Of a DNA stretch of 64,000 bases, positions 29,637-39,683 are shown piece by piece. The stretch lies in contig DKML01000029.1 of NCBI GenBank assembly GCA_002470515.1, positions 2,150 to 66,149 on the forward strand, read 5' to 3'. A model generated the notes under the pieces. The model did not search any database and was not told the DNA's origin. It was given only the letters and a program-made list of their open reading frames with translations. The DNA is from Proteobacteria bacterium UBA7415. GTDB taxonomy: Bacteria; Pseudomonadota; Gammaproteobacteria; Arenicellales; Arenicellaceae. The translations under genes were made by a program, and so were the position numbers. The stretch's first letter is position 1, and each line of letters begins with the position of its first letter.

Positions 29637-30002
29637 ATGCTTGATCCAAGGGATAACGCCACCCTACCGCCAATACCGAGTAAACGCTACTTCACTATCG
29701 GTGAAGTGAGCGAGTTGTGCATGGTTAAACCACATGTACTACGCTATTGGGAGCAAGAGTTTTCGCAACTCAATCCAGTTAAGCGGCGTGGTAATCGTCG
29801 TTACTATCAAAGGCACGAAGTTCAGCTAATTCGTCGAATTCGTAGCTTGCTCTACATTGAAGGTTTTACTATCAGTGGTGCAAAAAACCAAATTGAAACT
29901 GAAGCTTCAGGCGATCAAAATGCCACAACTCCAGTTCGTAAGAAAATGGTTGAGGAGTTGATCCACGAAATTGATGAAGTCGTTGCTATTCTCTCTGAAT
30001 AG
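29637..30002 (+). CDS. MerR family transcriptional regulator
   Basis: This 121-residue protein has an N-terminal MerR winged helix (RYFTIGEVSELCMVKPHVLRYWEQEF) with the wing NRRYYQRHEVQLIRRI. A short C-terminal helix follows, with no metal-binding cysteine pattern. The gene always sits between ihfA and tRNA-Pro in many gammaproteobacteria. Its target and signal are unknown. Confidence 0.88.
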   Translation: MLDPRDNATLPPIPSKRYFTIGEVSELCMVKPHVLRYWEQEFSQLNPVKRRGNRRYYQRHEVQLIRRIRSLLYIEGFTISGAKNQIETEASGDQNATTPVRKKMVEELIHEIDEVVAILSE

Positions 30003-30022
30003 CTTAAAATCCGCCTTCAGTT

Positions 30023-30099
30023 CGGGGTGTAGCGCAGCCTGGTAGCGCACCGCAATGGGGTTGCGGTGGTCGGAGGTTCAAATCCTCTCACCCCGACCA
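30023..30099 (+). tRNA. tRNA-Pro (GGG)
   Basis: The acceptor CGGGGTG/CACCCCG is paired and the anticodon stem CCGCA/TGCGG encloses ATGGGGT, giving anticodon GGG. CCA is encoded. It lies directly after the MerR gene, as in Pseudomonas-like genomes. Confidence 0.97.
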
Positions 30100-30279
30100 T
30101 TTTATCTTCTAAAAACCCCCTTCGTTTTTTTCAAATCTAAATCACAAACTGCGTTCTGAATCCTAAGTTCCCAGCTATACTTTCCAATTGTACTTCCAAC
30201 GCAAACCCCTGAAACTCTGAGTCCAAAAATAGGCTTAAACTAATTGTGAACGTCCACCTTTTTTCGACCCCACAAATGT

Positions 30280-30954
30280 ATGTTTAAAGACTCCATAAAT
30301 CAGTCTCGTCAGCAGGGCATTGGAATGACTTCAGAGCGTACACGTTTGCGCATGATTGCGGAGTTGCGGGATCTTGGTATAAAGGATTTATCGGTTTTAC
30401 ACGTCATGTCCAAATTACCTCGACACATGTTTGTCGACGAGGCGATCTCGTGCCGAGCCTATGAAAATACTGCATTGCCGATTGGTCACGGCCAGACTAT
30501 TTCGCAACCGTATACCGTTGCTTTAATGACCCAGACCTTGTTAAACAAGCCACGAAAAAATGTGTTAGAAATTGGCACAGGCTGTGGTTATCAAACCGCT
30601 GTGCTTTCGCAACTTGTTGATTCAATCGTTTCGGTCGAGTGCATTCTCAAGCTGCATCGACGGGCGCGTGATCTAGTCTATGATCTTGGCGTTCGCAACG
30701 TAAAGTTTCGTCATGGTGATGGCTTTGGTGGATCAGCTGAGCACGCACCCTACGATGGTATTTTAGCGGCTGCAGTCTCAGATGACGTGCCACAAGAGTT
30801 GATCGATCAGCTGGCCGAAGGGGGCAGAATAGTAATGCCTGTTAGTAAAAATGGCTCTCAATGGCTGATCATTATCGATAAGATAGGTGGCCGAGTTGTT
30901 TCACAAGATTTAGAAGCAGTAAGGTTTGTCCCGCGATTGAGCGGTCTCTATTAA
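30280..30954 (+). CDS. pcm: Protein-L-isoaspartate O-methyltransferase
   Basis: This is a 224-residue Pcm. It shows PRHMFVDEAISCRAYENTALP, the substrate-binding GHGQTISQPYTVALM, and the SAM-binding motif VLEIGTGCGYQTA. It methylates isoaspartyl residues in aged proteins as the first repair step. The start at 30280 gives a 15-residue extension before the common MTSERTR; ATG 30325 is a good alternative. It leads the pcm-yqaA-nlpD cluster, but surE is not upstream and rpoS is not downstream, unlike in E. coli. Confidence 0.94.
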   Translation: MFKDSINQSRQQGIGMTSERTRLRMIAELRDLGIKDLSVLHVMSKLPRHMFVDEAISCRAYENTALPIGHGQTISQPYTVALMTQTLLNKPRKNVLEIGTGCGYQTAVLSQLVDSIVSVECILKLHRRARDLVYDLGVRNVKFRHGDGFGGSAEHAPYDGILAAAVSDDVPQELIDQLAEGGRIVMPVSKNGSQWLIIIDKIGGRVVSQDLEAVRFVPRLSGLY

Positions 30955-31099
30955 GCTTGTGAGCACTTAGATCGCCGGATATCTGGACAAGTTTTAAATT
31001 CCAATGAAGCGGAAGTTTCGGCCGTTTTATTCGCCGTAACAACAATTCTAAAAAGTACTTTTTGAGCAACTTTAACCTTTATATATTAGAAATCGGGCT

Positions 31100-31693
31100 A
31101 TGCGAATATTTGAACCAATTTATACGACCATTTTAAAGTGGGCAAAGCACAAACATGCAGAACGTTACTTAGCGGGGGTGAGCTTTGCTGAGTCATCATT
31201 TTTTCCTATTCCGGTCGACGTAATGTTAGCGCCAATGGTGTTGGCAGCGCCAAATCGTGCTTGGCGGCTAGCTGCAATTACCACTGTCATGTCGGTTCTA
31301 GGGGGGCTGTTTGGATACATTATTGGGGCCTATTTTTTTGATCTATATGGCACAGCAATTTTGGACTATTTTAACGCTCACGAAACGTTCGATGGTGTCC
31401 AGGCTTCGTATCTTAAATATGGAATGCTCATAGTATTAGTTGCAGGGTTTACGCCCGTACCGTACAAGATATTTACCATTGCATCGGGTGTCATTGGTAT
31501 TGCCGTTGTTCCCTTTTTGTTTATGTCTTTAATTAGCCGCGGTGCTCGTTTTTTCTTAGTTGCAGGCTTAATAAAGATGGGTGGGAGCAAGCTTGAAGAA
31601 ACCTTGTACAAGAAGGTTGAGTTAATTGGCTGGGTTGTTCTTTTGCTTATTGTGTTTGCGGTCGTCTTGTACACCAGTCTACCCGCGAGTTAG
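31100..31693 (+). CDS. YqaA family membrane protein (DedA/VTT superfamily)
   Basis: This 197-residue integral membrane protein matches the YqaA group of the VTT/DedA superfamily. Signatures are FAESSFFPIPVDVMLAPMVLA near the N-terminus and GFTPVPYKIFTIASGV in the middle, each a re-entrant loop with a conserved Pro. The group is thought to be involved in lipid or membrane homeostasis. It lies 3 nt before the nlpD frame, a common arrangement in gammaproteobacteria. Confidence 0.88.
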   Translation: MRIFEPIYTTILKWAKHKHAERYLAGVSFAESSFFPIPVDVMLAPMVLAAPNRAWRLAAITTVMSVLGGLFGYIIGAYFFDLYGTAILDYFNAHETFDGVQASYLKYGMLIVLVAGFTPVPYKIFTIASGVIGIAVVPFLFMSLISRGARFFLVAGLIKMGGSKLEETLYKKVELIGWVVLLLIVFAVVLYTSLPAS

Positions 31694-31720
31694 ACCTTGT
31701 CTGCGTCAGCCCTACATTTA

Positions 31721-32617
31721 ATGTCTTACTACGTTAAGCATTTTTTGAGCTGCGTAGGCAATGGAGGGAACATCGCTGGTATTTTATTAATTGCGATCTT
31801 TGTTACGGGCTGTGCTGCCCCCAAAGATATAGCGGTTGAAGAACGCGCAACTATAGCTACTAAACCCGTGGTGGTTCATCGAGCAGGTGAAAAAAGACGG
31901 CGGACTGATTCTGTTCCAATTACAAGTTCTTCCGCCGCTCCGAGTAACTCAGTTAGGGCAAGACCTTCAGGTGTCAGCATGGAGTTAGGCACAAAGGGTA
32001 TTTCTCACACGGTGCGATCGGGGGATACTCTCTATTCTATTGCATTCGTCAACCAGTTAAGTGTCGATGATCTTTTATGTTGGAATAAAATACGTGATAG
32101 TCGAAATTTACAGATCGGGCAAAGTTTGGTTTTAGTTAGACCACCGTGCCAACCTGCATGCACCAAGACAAGCTTAGCCTCGAAGTCAAATGTTGGCACC
32201 CAACCTTCTTCAGGTTCTCGCAGCGTGAGCAAGCCTAAGCCCCCGCGTAAGGTGAACGCATGGTATTGGCCTGTTGACGGAAAGCTGTTAGAGCTGTATT
32301 CAAAGTCAGCTCGGCGCCAAGGTGTTGTGATAGCGGCTAGTCAAAATACCCCGATCAAAGCGGCTGCTAGTGGAACAGTGGTGTATAGCGGCAATGCGCT
32401 CAAGGGTTATGGCAATTTACTTATTCTGAATCACCCTGGCGGGTACTTAAGCGCTTATGCGCACACCCAAGAGATTTTGGTCAAAGAAGGCCAGTATATT
32501 AATGTCCAAGATGTAATTGCGACTACGGGGCGTGATAACTCTGATCGTTCAAGCCTGCATTTTCAAATCCGAAAGGATGGTAACCCTATAGATCCAATAC
32601 CGCTGCTCAAGCGCTAG
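31721..32617 (+). CDS. nlpD: LysM/M23 peptidoglycan lipoprotein NlpD
   Basis: This roughly 298-residue lipoprotein starts with a signal peptide ending in lipobox VTGC. It carries one LysM domain (HTVRSGDTLYSIAF through IGQSLVLV) and a C-terminal LytM/M23 domain (GNALKGYGNLLILNHPGG, SAYAHTQEILV, SLHFQIRKDGNPI). The first zinc-ligand motif of active M23 enzymes is replaced (RRQGVVIAAS), so like E. coli NlpD it should be a non-enzymatic activator of an amidase such as AmiC at the division septum. I took ATG 31721; a TTG at 31697 would add eight residues. Confidence 0.9.
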   Translation: MSYYVKHFLSCVGNGGNIAGILLIAIFVTGCAAPKDIAVEERATIATKPVVVHRAGEKRRRTDSVPITSSSAAPSNSVRARPSGVSMELGTKGISHTVRSGDTLYSIAFVNQLSVDDLLCWNKIRDSRNLQIGQSLVLVRPPCQPACTKTSLASKSNVGTQPSSGSRSVSKPKPPRKVNAWYWPVDGKLLELYSKSARRQGVVIAASQNTPIKAAASGTVVYSGNALKGYGNLLILNHPGGYLSAYAHTQEILVKEGQYINVQDVIATTGRDNSDRSSLHFQIRKDGNPIDPIPLLKR

Positions 32618-32813
32618 AAATGATGGGTTGATGGCTGATGCATCTAAAATCGAGTATAAGGTCGCAATATTCGTCTAACTATTGTCGATCATTCCTCAAA
32701 AAAAGCGCATTAAATGGACATTTCGGGCGCACAATTTACTACAATATAAGGCCAAGAATTAAAGCCGTTAGTGCTCTTTTTTCTATTACGTTGATTAACC
32801 TGAGATTTACATT

Positions 32814-34037
32814 TTGGCTATTGAGCAGTTTCCACGAATAAGCAGACTTCCGCACTATGTGTTTAACATTGTGGGCGAGTTGAAGGCAGCTGCGCGAGCG
32901 CGAGGCGAAGACATTATCGATTTTGGTATGGGTAACCCAGACCAGCCGACTCCTAAGCCGATCGTCGACAAGTTGTGCGAGGCAGCTCAACGTACAAATA
33001 CGCATCGCTATTCTTTGTCCAAAGGCATCCCAAGATTGAGACGTGCCATCTGTAATTGGTATGGCGAACGTTATGATGTTGATCTTGACCCTGAAACAGA
33101 GGCAATTGTAACCATTGGCTCAAAAGAGGGCTTGGCGCATTTGGCGATGGCTACGGTAGATACGGGCGATTCTGTGTTAGTGCCAAACCCTGCATACCCA
33201 ATCCACCCATACGGATTTATTATCGCTGGCGCAGATATACGCCACGTGCCAATGGGTCCTGGAATAGACTTTTTCTCTGAGCTTGAAGCGGCCGTTAAAA
33301 ACATGTTTCCGAAACCAAAGATGTTGGTTTTGAACTTTCCTGGAAACCCTACAGCGCAGTGTGTTGAGCTAGAGTTTTTTGAACGCGTTATCGATATGGC
33401 CGTTGAGCACGGCTTTTGGGTAGTTCAAGACTTGGCATATGCCGACATTGTGTTTGATGGTTATAAAGCGCCTTCTATCATGCAGGTGCCAGGTGCGCGT
33501 GATGTTGCTGTCGAGTCTTTTAGTCTGTCTAAGAGCTACAACATGCCTGGTTGGCGAGTGGGTTTTATGGTGGGCAATAAGACGCTTATCGGTGCGCTAG
33601 CAAAGATGAAATCCTATCTGGATTACGGCATGTTTGCGCCTATTCAAATAGCATCAATATTTGCGCTCGAAGCCCCAGAAGCAAAAGATTGGGTAGCCGA
33701 CATACGTGACATGTACCAACTGCGTAGAGATGTTCTTTGCGAAGGGTTAGAGCATGCTGGTTGGCCAGTAGATAAGCCAAAAGCAACGATGTTTGTATGG
33801 GCCAAAATCCCCTCTGAATTTGAACAGCTTGGGTCTATGGAGTTCTCTAAATTGCTACTCAAAGAAGCTAAGGTAGCGGTCTCTCCAGGAGTAGGCTTTG
33901 GGGATTACGGTGATGGCTTTGTCCGCTTTAGTTTAATCGAGAACGAACAACGCATTCGTCAAGCCGTTCGAAACATCAAGGCTATGTTCCGTAAACACGG
34001 TGTTCTACAAACTCCTGAAATAGAAAACGTTAGTTAA
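32814..34037 (+). CDS. alaC: AlaC-like pyridoxal-phosphate aminotransferase
   Basis: This 407-residue class I/II aminotransferase resembles AlaC (YfdZ), the glutamate-pyruvate transaminase. Conserved segments are [12 protein letters not shown], the PLP-binding [17 protein letters not shown] with the Schiff-base lysine, and [15 protein letters not shown]. The frame opens with TTG ([13 protein letters not shown], the family N-terminus). hom begins 2 nt after its stop, so alanine/threonine synthesis genes appear co-transcribed. Confidence 0.87.
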   Translation: MAIEQFPRISRLPHYVFNIVGELKAAARARGEDIIDFGMGNPDQPTPKPIVDKLCEAAQRTNTHRYSLSKGIPRLRRAICNWYGERYDVDLDPETEAIVTIGSKEGLAHLAMATVDTGDSVLVPNPAYPIHPYGFIIAGADIRHVPMGPGIDFFSELEAAVKNMFPKPKMLVLNFPGNPTAQCVELEFFERVIDMAVEHGFWVVQDLAYADIVFDGYKAPSIMQVPGARDVAVESFSLSKSYNMPGWRVGFMVGNKTLIGALAKMKSYLDYGMFAPIQIASIFALEAPEAKDWVADIRDMYQLRRDVLCEGLEHAGWPVDKPKATMFVWAKIPSEFEQLGSMEFSKLLLKEAKVAVSPGVGFGDYGDGFVRFSLIENEQRIRQAVRNIKAMFRKHGVLQTPEIENVS

Positions 34038-34038
34038 A

Positions 34039-35376
34039 ATGAATAAAGTACGACTCGGAATAATTGGTCTTGGTACCGTCGGTGCCGGTGCGGTAAATTT
34101 AGTTGCACGTAATCAGACGGATTGGAAACAACGTCGTGGCTTAGACGTCAGCGTTACTTGTGCTAGCGCGCGCGACCTAAGCAAACCTCGTGACTGCGAC
34201 TTAAGCGATATTACGCTCATAGAGGATCCACTTGCTCTGGTTGAAAGCGATCAAGTAGATATCGTTGTTGAGTTGATGGGCGGCGATGACCTAGCTAAGC
34301 GGATTGTCGAAAGAGCTATTGAGTTGGGCAAACCTGTGGTGACTGCAAACAAAGCGTTGATTGCATTGCATGGCGAGCAACTGTTTAAATGCGCTGTTGC
34401 GGGCAATGTGCCGGTCAAATTTGAAGCGGCCGTTGCGGGCGGCATTCCCATTATCAAAGCGATCAGCGAAGGACTCGCGAGCAACCAAATAAAGATGGTG
34501 GCCGGAATTATTAACGGCACGGGCAACTTTATTCTTTCGCAGATGAAGGAGAAGAACCGAAGCTTTAAGGATGCATTACAAGAAGCACAAGATTTGGGCT
34601 ACGCCGAAGCCGACCCAACATTTGATGTAGAAGGGATTGATGCAGCACACAAGCTAGCTATTTTGGCGTCGATGGCATTTGGAATTCCTTTACGGTTTGA
34701 TCGAATTTATACGGAAGGTATTACGGCGCTTCAAAGCGCTGACATTGGCTATGCAAAAGAATTTGGTTACCGAATCAAGCACTTGGGCATTGCTAAGAAG
34801 ATGCACGATGGTGTCGAGCTGAGAGTGCATCCCACGCTGGTGCCGCAGAAACGCCTATTAGCGCATGTGAATGGCGTAATGAACGCAGTGCTTGTTAAAG
34901 GCGATGCAGTGGGTAATACACTTCACTATGGTGCGGGCGCTGGCGCCGAACCCACGGCTTCAGCCGTTATTGCGGATGTTCTTGATTTAGCTCGCGATGC
35001 GCAAATGACGGACGGGCATCTAGGCAGTCATCCAGTGTGGAACGTACCATCAGTGCCTCTTGGTTTTTTAAACGACGGCTTGTCAGATTTGCCGATCAAG
35101 GGCAGTGACGAGTTTGTTAGTGCCTATTATTTGCGCGTGGATGTGCGCGACGAAGTGGGTGTAATGTCCAAGCTGACTACGGCTTTTGCAAATCATGGCA
35201 TAAGCCTTGAAGGCATAAAGCAAAAAGAGCCGAATGAGGGCGAAGACGGTGTGTCGGTTATTTTAATCACACAGCGTTGTGTTGAAAAAGATCTTAATGC
35301 GGTTGTGGGTGAATTGTCTGCCTTACCGCAGATTCAAAAAGAAATTATGAAAATTCGGGTTGAGTACTTAGATTAA
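34039..35376 (+). CDS. hom: Homoserine dehydrogenase
   Basis: This is a 445-residue monofunctional homoserine dehydrogenase. It has an NAD(P)-binding GIIGLGTVGAGAV, the substrate segment GIINGTGNFILSQM, EAQDLGYAEADPTFDVEG, and a C-terminal ACT domain (YLRVDVRDEVGVMSKL) for feedback by threonine. It reduces aspartate semialdehyde to homoserine. It lies between alaC and thrC. Confidence 0.96.
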   Translation: MNKVRLGIIGLGTVGAGAVNLVARNQTDWKQRRGLDVSVTCASARDLSKPRDCDLSDITLIEDPLALVESDQVDIVVELMGGDDLAKRIVERAIELGKPVVTANKALIALHGEQLFKCAVAGNVPVKFEAAVAGGIPIIKAISEGLASNQIKMVAGIINGTGNFILSQMKEKNRSFKDALQEAQDLGYAEADPTFDVEGIDAAHKLAILASMAFGIPLRFDRIYTEGITALQSADIGYAKEFGYRIKHLGIAKKMHDGVELRVHPTLVPQKRLLAHVNGVMNAVLVKGDAVGNTLHYGAGAGAEPTASAVIADVLDLARDAQMTDGHLGSHPVWNVPSVPLGFLNDGLSDLPIKGSDEFVSAYYLRVDVRDEVGVMSKLTTAFANHGISLEGIKQKEPNEGEDGVSVILITQRCVEKDLNAVVGELSALPQIQKEIMKIRVEYLD

Positions 35377-35521
35377 CCGCAGCTCAAATAATTTGTATCC
35401 GTTTGAAATTGTTGAGCCCGCTTAAGTCACAATTGGCGAGGAACATCACGTTTATGCGGTTGTGTTTTTAATGCCATTAAAGTAGCCGCTCGACACAAAA
35501 TGTAACACGTCAGGAAACTCT

Positions 35522-36922
35522 ATGAAGTACATCAGTACGCGCGGAAGCGCCCCAGCATTGTCATTTGAAGACGTGGTCTTAACAGGGCTCGCCAATGATG
35601 GTGGCCTATACGTACCGCAAAACCTGCCCTCGTTCACCCGCGAAGAAATATCATCAATGGCGGGTATGAGTTACCCTGAATTAGCATTTGTCATTATAAA
35701 ACCATTTGTTGATGGCGAGATCCCTGATCAAGATTTGCAAACAATTATCGACAAAGCTTATAAGGGATTCCGCCATCCTGCGATCGCGCCTTTGGTTCAA
35801 ATTGACAGGGCTGAGTGGATTCTAGAATTGTTTCAAGGCCCGACACTCGCGTTTAAAGATTTTGCTTTACAGTTTCTCGGTCATCTATTGGACTATTTAC
35901 TGGCCAAACGTGATCAACGCGCGGTCGTTATGGGCGCGACGTCTGGAGATACAGGTTCTGCAGCTATTGAAGGCTGTCGCAATTGCAGCAATCTGGATGT
36001 TTTTATACTGCATCCCCATGAGCGCGTCTCAGACGTTCAACGTCGGCAAATGACATCGGTCATTGCCCCCAACGTTCACAATATCGCTGTTCAAGGTAAC
36101 TTTGATGACTGCCAAAATGCGGTTAAGGCGAGCTTTCGTGATCAAGCCTTTATGCCAAATGATTTGCCGTTGGTTGCGGTAAATTCGATCAATTGGGCTC
36201 GAATCATGGCGCAAATTGTCTATTACTTTTACTCAGCAGTGGCTCTTGGAAGCCCTCATCGTAGGATGTCGTACTCGGTACCAACTGGAAATTTTGGCGA
36301 TATTTATGCAGGTTACCTGGCGAGTAAAATGGGTTTGCCCATAGATCAACTCATTATTGCTACCAATAGTAACGACATACTCCACAGGTGTATTAGCCGT
36401 AACGATCACAGCAAGCAGGACTTACTGCATTCGTTGTCTCCTAGTATGGACATTATGGTGTCGAGCAATTTCGAACGTTTGCTGTTCGATCTTTATGGTC
36501 AAAGCGGTAGTGAGATTACTCGGTTGATGAGTGAGTTCGAGAGTGGCGTTATGCTGTTGGAAGAATCGGTCTTAGCTGATGCACGCGAACTGTTTGCAAG
36601 TTTTAGTATGAATGATGACGCTATGTTGCAAACCATTAGTGATGTTTACAAACAAAGCGAATACTTATTAGATCCGCACACCGCTATTGGCGTAGCGGCA
36701 GCGCGAATGTTGCGCAGAAATCCGGCGTCTCCAATGATTTGCTTAGCAACGGCTCATCCAGCAAAATTTCCTGAAGCCATACAGACTGTAATGCCGGAGC
36801 TCACACCCGCGCTGCCATTGCATATGCAAGACTTGTTTGAACGACCTGAAGCGTATGATGTTTTGCCAAACGATCTTAGTGTGATTCATTCGCACATGCT
36901 TAAGCGCTTAAAAGAGCGTTAA
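35522..36922 (+). CDS. thrC: Threonine synthase
   Basis: This is a 466-residue threonine synthase of the long proteobacterial type, starting MKYISTRGSAPALSFEDVVL. The PLP lysine is in GPTLAFKDFALQF and the phosphate loop is ATSGDTGSAA. It converts phosphohomoserine to threonine. It follows hom after 145 nt. thrB is not in the window. Confidence 0.96.
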   Translation: MKYISTRGSAPALSFEDVVLTGLANDGGLYVPQNLPSFTREEISSMAGMSYPELAFVIIKPFVDGEIPDQDLQTIIDKAYKGFRHPAIAPLVQIDRAEWILELFQGPTLAFKDFALQFLGHLLDYLLAKRDQRAVVMGATSGDTGSAAIEGCRNCSNLDVFILHPHERVSDVQRRQMTSVIAPNVHNIAVQGNFDDCQNAVKASFRDQAFMPNDLPLVAVNSINWARIMAQIVYYFYSAVALGSPHRRMSYSVPTGNFGDIYAGYLASKMGLPIDQLIIATNSNDILHRCISRNDHSKQDLLHSLSPSMDIMVSSNFERLLFDLYGQSGSEITRLMSEFESGVMLLEESVLADARELFASFSMNDDAMLQTISDVYKQSEYLLDPHTAIGVAAARMLRRNPASPMICLATAHPAKFPEAIQTVMPELTPALPLHMQDLFERPEAYDVLPNDLSVIHSHMLKRLKER

Positions 36923-37284
36923 AAAGCGCTCGATAACCTGAACTTGCGACATTAAACTGTTGTAAATAAAGCCTAAAATCAGTGAAAGCCGTGGTTACTT
37001 GGTTGCTCATTCAGTATGATCGATATACGGCTAAAGCAATATTGAAGCCAAATTTATTCAAGGGTGGCCAAAAGCCAGCCTTGTGGAAAGCAATACGCTA
37101 CTTTCGTTCGAGACTAAATAAATGTCCGACCACTGCGAATCTCGGCCTTGTTGCTGAGCTTTTGCACACCTCATCGGCTTGAACTCGAGAGTACAGGGTA
37201 AGGTTGGCAAACAGAATAAGAAGTGCGGGTCAGACTGGCTTGCCCATTCATTGCATGATTAATTCGCATAAAACGACACAAATA
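36923..37284. other. Gap between thrC and gspD, no convincing gene
   Basis: About 360 nt separate thrC from the preferred gspD start. A GTG-initiated 66-codon frame at 36982-37182 has no ribosome-binding site and no recognisable family. An AGGGTAAGG segment just before a TTG at 37204 could be a ribosome-binding site for a longer GspD N-terminus. The gspD promoter is expected here. Confidence 0.4.
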
Positions 37285-39651
37285 ATGACCGGAATCTCTA
37301 AGAAGAAACTACTTGTACTATCAGCATTGGTAACTCTTTTGTCTGGCGTGAGTAGCCAATCAATACTGGCGCAAACTGAAAGTGACTCAGTTGCTGAAAC
37401 CCAGATCACACTTAATTTGCAGTCTGTGGATATCAACGTCTTGATTAATACCGTTGCAGAAGTCAGTGGAAAAAACTTTATCGTGGACCCACGCGTTAAG
37501 GGAATGGTTTCGGTGATTTCAGGCGCTTCGCTTAATCCTGATCAGCTTTATGATGTGTTCCTGTCTATTCTCGAAGTACATAACTTTGCGACCGTCGACG
37601 CAGGCACCGTCATTAAAATATTGCCGAGTAATGTCATTAAGCAATACCCAACGCCAACATTGTTTTCCCCTACTGAAGGAACTAACGATGAACAGATTAC
37701 TCAAATCATTCAATTAGAGCACGCGGCGGTACAGGATATGGTTGCTATCATCCGTCCTCTCATCCCACCGACGAGTCATTTTGCGCCACATAATCCTTCA
37801 AATAGTTTAATTCTGACCGACACGGCGTCTAACATTCAGCGTGTATTGAAAATTGTCCGACGACTCGATGTGCCAGACAAGCGAGCTGACGTGCATGTGG
37901 TTTATTTAGAGACTGCAAAAGCGAGCGATCTTGCCACCACGCTCACCCAGTTAATCACAAGTACTGTCACTGATAAAGAAGCGGCGTCGGGTTCCAAAGT
38001 TACGATCCAGCCGTTGGACGCTATAAACGCCCTAGTAGTGAGCGCGTCAGACGGGGAGTTTGCTCGCATTCAAGCATTAGTAGCCGAGCTAGATATAGAG
38101 CGTGAACTATCATCGGATGTGAACGTCATTTACTTAAAACACGCGAAAGCCGAAGACATGGTGGCGATTCTTAACGACGTTACAAAATCGGCAACAGAAG
38201 GTGCCGTAAGCGATTTCTCAGTGCAAGCAGATGAATCCACTAACTCTTTAGTTGTAAAAGCGTCAAGCGGTCAATTGAGGACGGTACAAAGTGTCGTAGA
38301 TAAGCTCGACTTACGGCGTGCTCAAGTGTTTGTTGAGACTGTAATCGCAGAGGTTTCGCTTGATCAAGAAGCGGAGCTAGGCATTAATTGGAATGTTGGT
38401 GGTAGCTCTACCAGCACAACCACAAATGCTGATGGGACGACTACATCTTCAACTTCCAACTCCGGCAATCTCATTGATCGTAATCGAAATAATACGGTTA
38501 TAGGCACGGGTGCGTTTGGATTTAATACCGACGAAGGTGGTTTCAATTTTTCGCTGTTGGATTTCAAAAAATACAAACTTGACGTTATTGTGAACGCGAT
38601 CAAGGCTGACTCGAACAGTAACATATTGTCGACGCCAACCATTCTCACACTCGATAACGAAGAAGCTGAGATTATTGTCGGTCAAGAAGTACCGTTCGTA
38701 ACAGGTCGATTTAATAACGGCTTAAATAACAGTACAAACCAAAACGCTGATGGCCAAATAACGTCGACGAATGTGGGCAGTAGCTTTCAAACGATTGAAC
38801 GTAAAGACGTTGGAATTAAACTTAAGATCAAACCTCAAATCAGTGATGGCGATACGATTCAGTTAGAAGTGTTGCAAGAGATCTCTAGCGTTGCAGCATC
38901 AACCGTTCAAGGTCAGGCGGACCTTATTACCAACCGCCGTTCGATCGAGGCTGTGGTTCAAGTTGATGACGGACAGGTTGTGGTTCTTGGTGGACTTATT
39001 CAAGACGACGTAATTGATACAGTTAGCTGGGTCCCCATTCTTGGCAAGATACCTATTATTGGAAACTTGTTTAAAAATACTCGTAAGACAGCGGTTAAAC
39101 GTAATCTTATGGTGTTCTTAAAACCGCAGATTATCCGTGACCCCGATTCTCTCGCAGAATACAGTAAAATTAAGTACGATGAAGTACGCCGCGACGGACA
39201 ATTGTCGCGTTTGAGTAGTAGCCGCTTAATGATCAAAGATTCCGATCCTCCAGTACTCGACAGCTACGAAAATGTTGTAGATGACGGAATTGTGCAAAGT
39301 GAGCGACGCAAGAGAATTGCTGAAGATAATGACGTTAATAATCCACGTCGTCGTCTGACTGAAGTGTTTGTGCCAGACTTAAGAATGAATACATGGCCTG
39401 TCTTCAAGGAGCGTTCTAAGAAACGAGATAACCAGCCAGACGATAAGCCAGAACAAGACTCAGACGAGTTTAAGCGAGAAGGGGCCAGATCTATTCGTTC
39501 CGATGTAGGTACCGAAAGCTATTTAAACGATCCGTATGCGGGCAGCTTAGACGATCGGGTAGAGGCCGAGTTAAGCGACCCAGATAACAGAGTGGATTGG
39601 AATAAGTCGATTGAACCTGAAATCACCATTCCGCCTGCGACGGACGAATAG
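37285..39651 (+). CDS. gspD: Type II secretion system secretin GspD
   Basis: This roughly 788-residue outer-membrane secretin has a signal peptide (MTGISKKKLLVLSALVTLL, cleavage near ILAQT). N0 begins ITLNLQSVDINVLINTVAE, followed by N1-N3 repeats (QIIQLEHAAVQDMVAIIRPL and similar), and the secretin domain contains VGQEVPFVTGRF and VVVLGGLIQDD. I chose ATG 37285 for the signal peptide; TTG 37204 and ATG 37255 are alternatives. After the last secretin strand (LMVFLKPQIIRD) there is an unusual acidic and basic tail of roughly 170 residues, longer than in typical GspD of about 650 residues. Confidence 0.93.
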   Translation: MTGISKKKLLVLSALVTLLSGVSSQSILAQTESDSVAETQITLNLQSVDINVLINTVAEVSGKNFIVDPRVKGMVSVISGASLNPDQLYDVFLSILEVHNFATVDAGTVIKILPSNVIKQYPTPTLFSPTEGTNDEQITQIIQLEHAAVQDMVAIIRPLIPPTSHFAPHNPSNSLILTDTASNIQRVLKIVRRLDVPDKRADVHVVYLETAKASDLATTLTQLITSTVTDKEAASGSKVTIQPLDAINALVVSASDGEFARIQALVAELDIERELSSDVNVIYLKHAKAEDMVAILNDVTKSATEGAVSDFSVQADESTNSLVVKASSGQLRTVQSVVDKLDLRRAQVFVETVIAEVSLDQEAELGINWNVGGSSTSTTTNADGTTTSSTSNSGNLIDRNRNNTVIGTGAFGFNTDEGGFNFSLLDFKKYKLDVIVNAIKADSNSNILSTPTILTLDNEEAEIIVGQEVPFVTGRFNNGLNNSTNQNADGQITSTNVGSSFQTIERKDVGIKLKIKPQISDGDTIQLEVLQEISSVAASTVQGQADLITNRRSIEAVVQVDDGQVVVLGGLIQDDVIDTVSWVPILGKIPIIGNLFKNTRKTAVKRNLMVFLKPQIIRDPDSLAEYSKIKYDEVRRDGQLSRLSSSRLMIKDSDPPVLDSYENVVDDGIVQSERRKRIAEDNDVNNPRRRLTEVFVPDLRMNTWPVFKERSKKRDNQPDDKPEQDSDEFKREGARSIRSDVGTESYLNDPYAGSLDDRVEAELSDPDNRVDWNKSIEPEITIPPATDE

Positions 39652-39683
39652 CCAACACTTTGGTAAATAGTTAGCCAAACTTT

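Noticed and set aside
32638..32841. 67-codon frame before the aminotransferase
   Set aside because: Overlaps the aminotransferase start in another frame and has no coding-like composition.
36982..37182. 66-codon GTG-initiated frame between thrC and gspD
   Set aside because: No ribosome-binding site and no recognisable family or domain.
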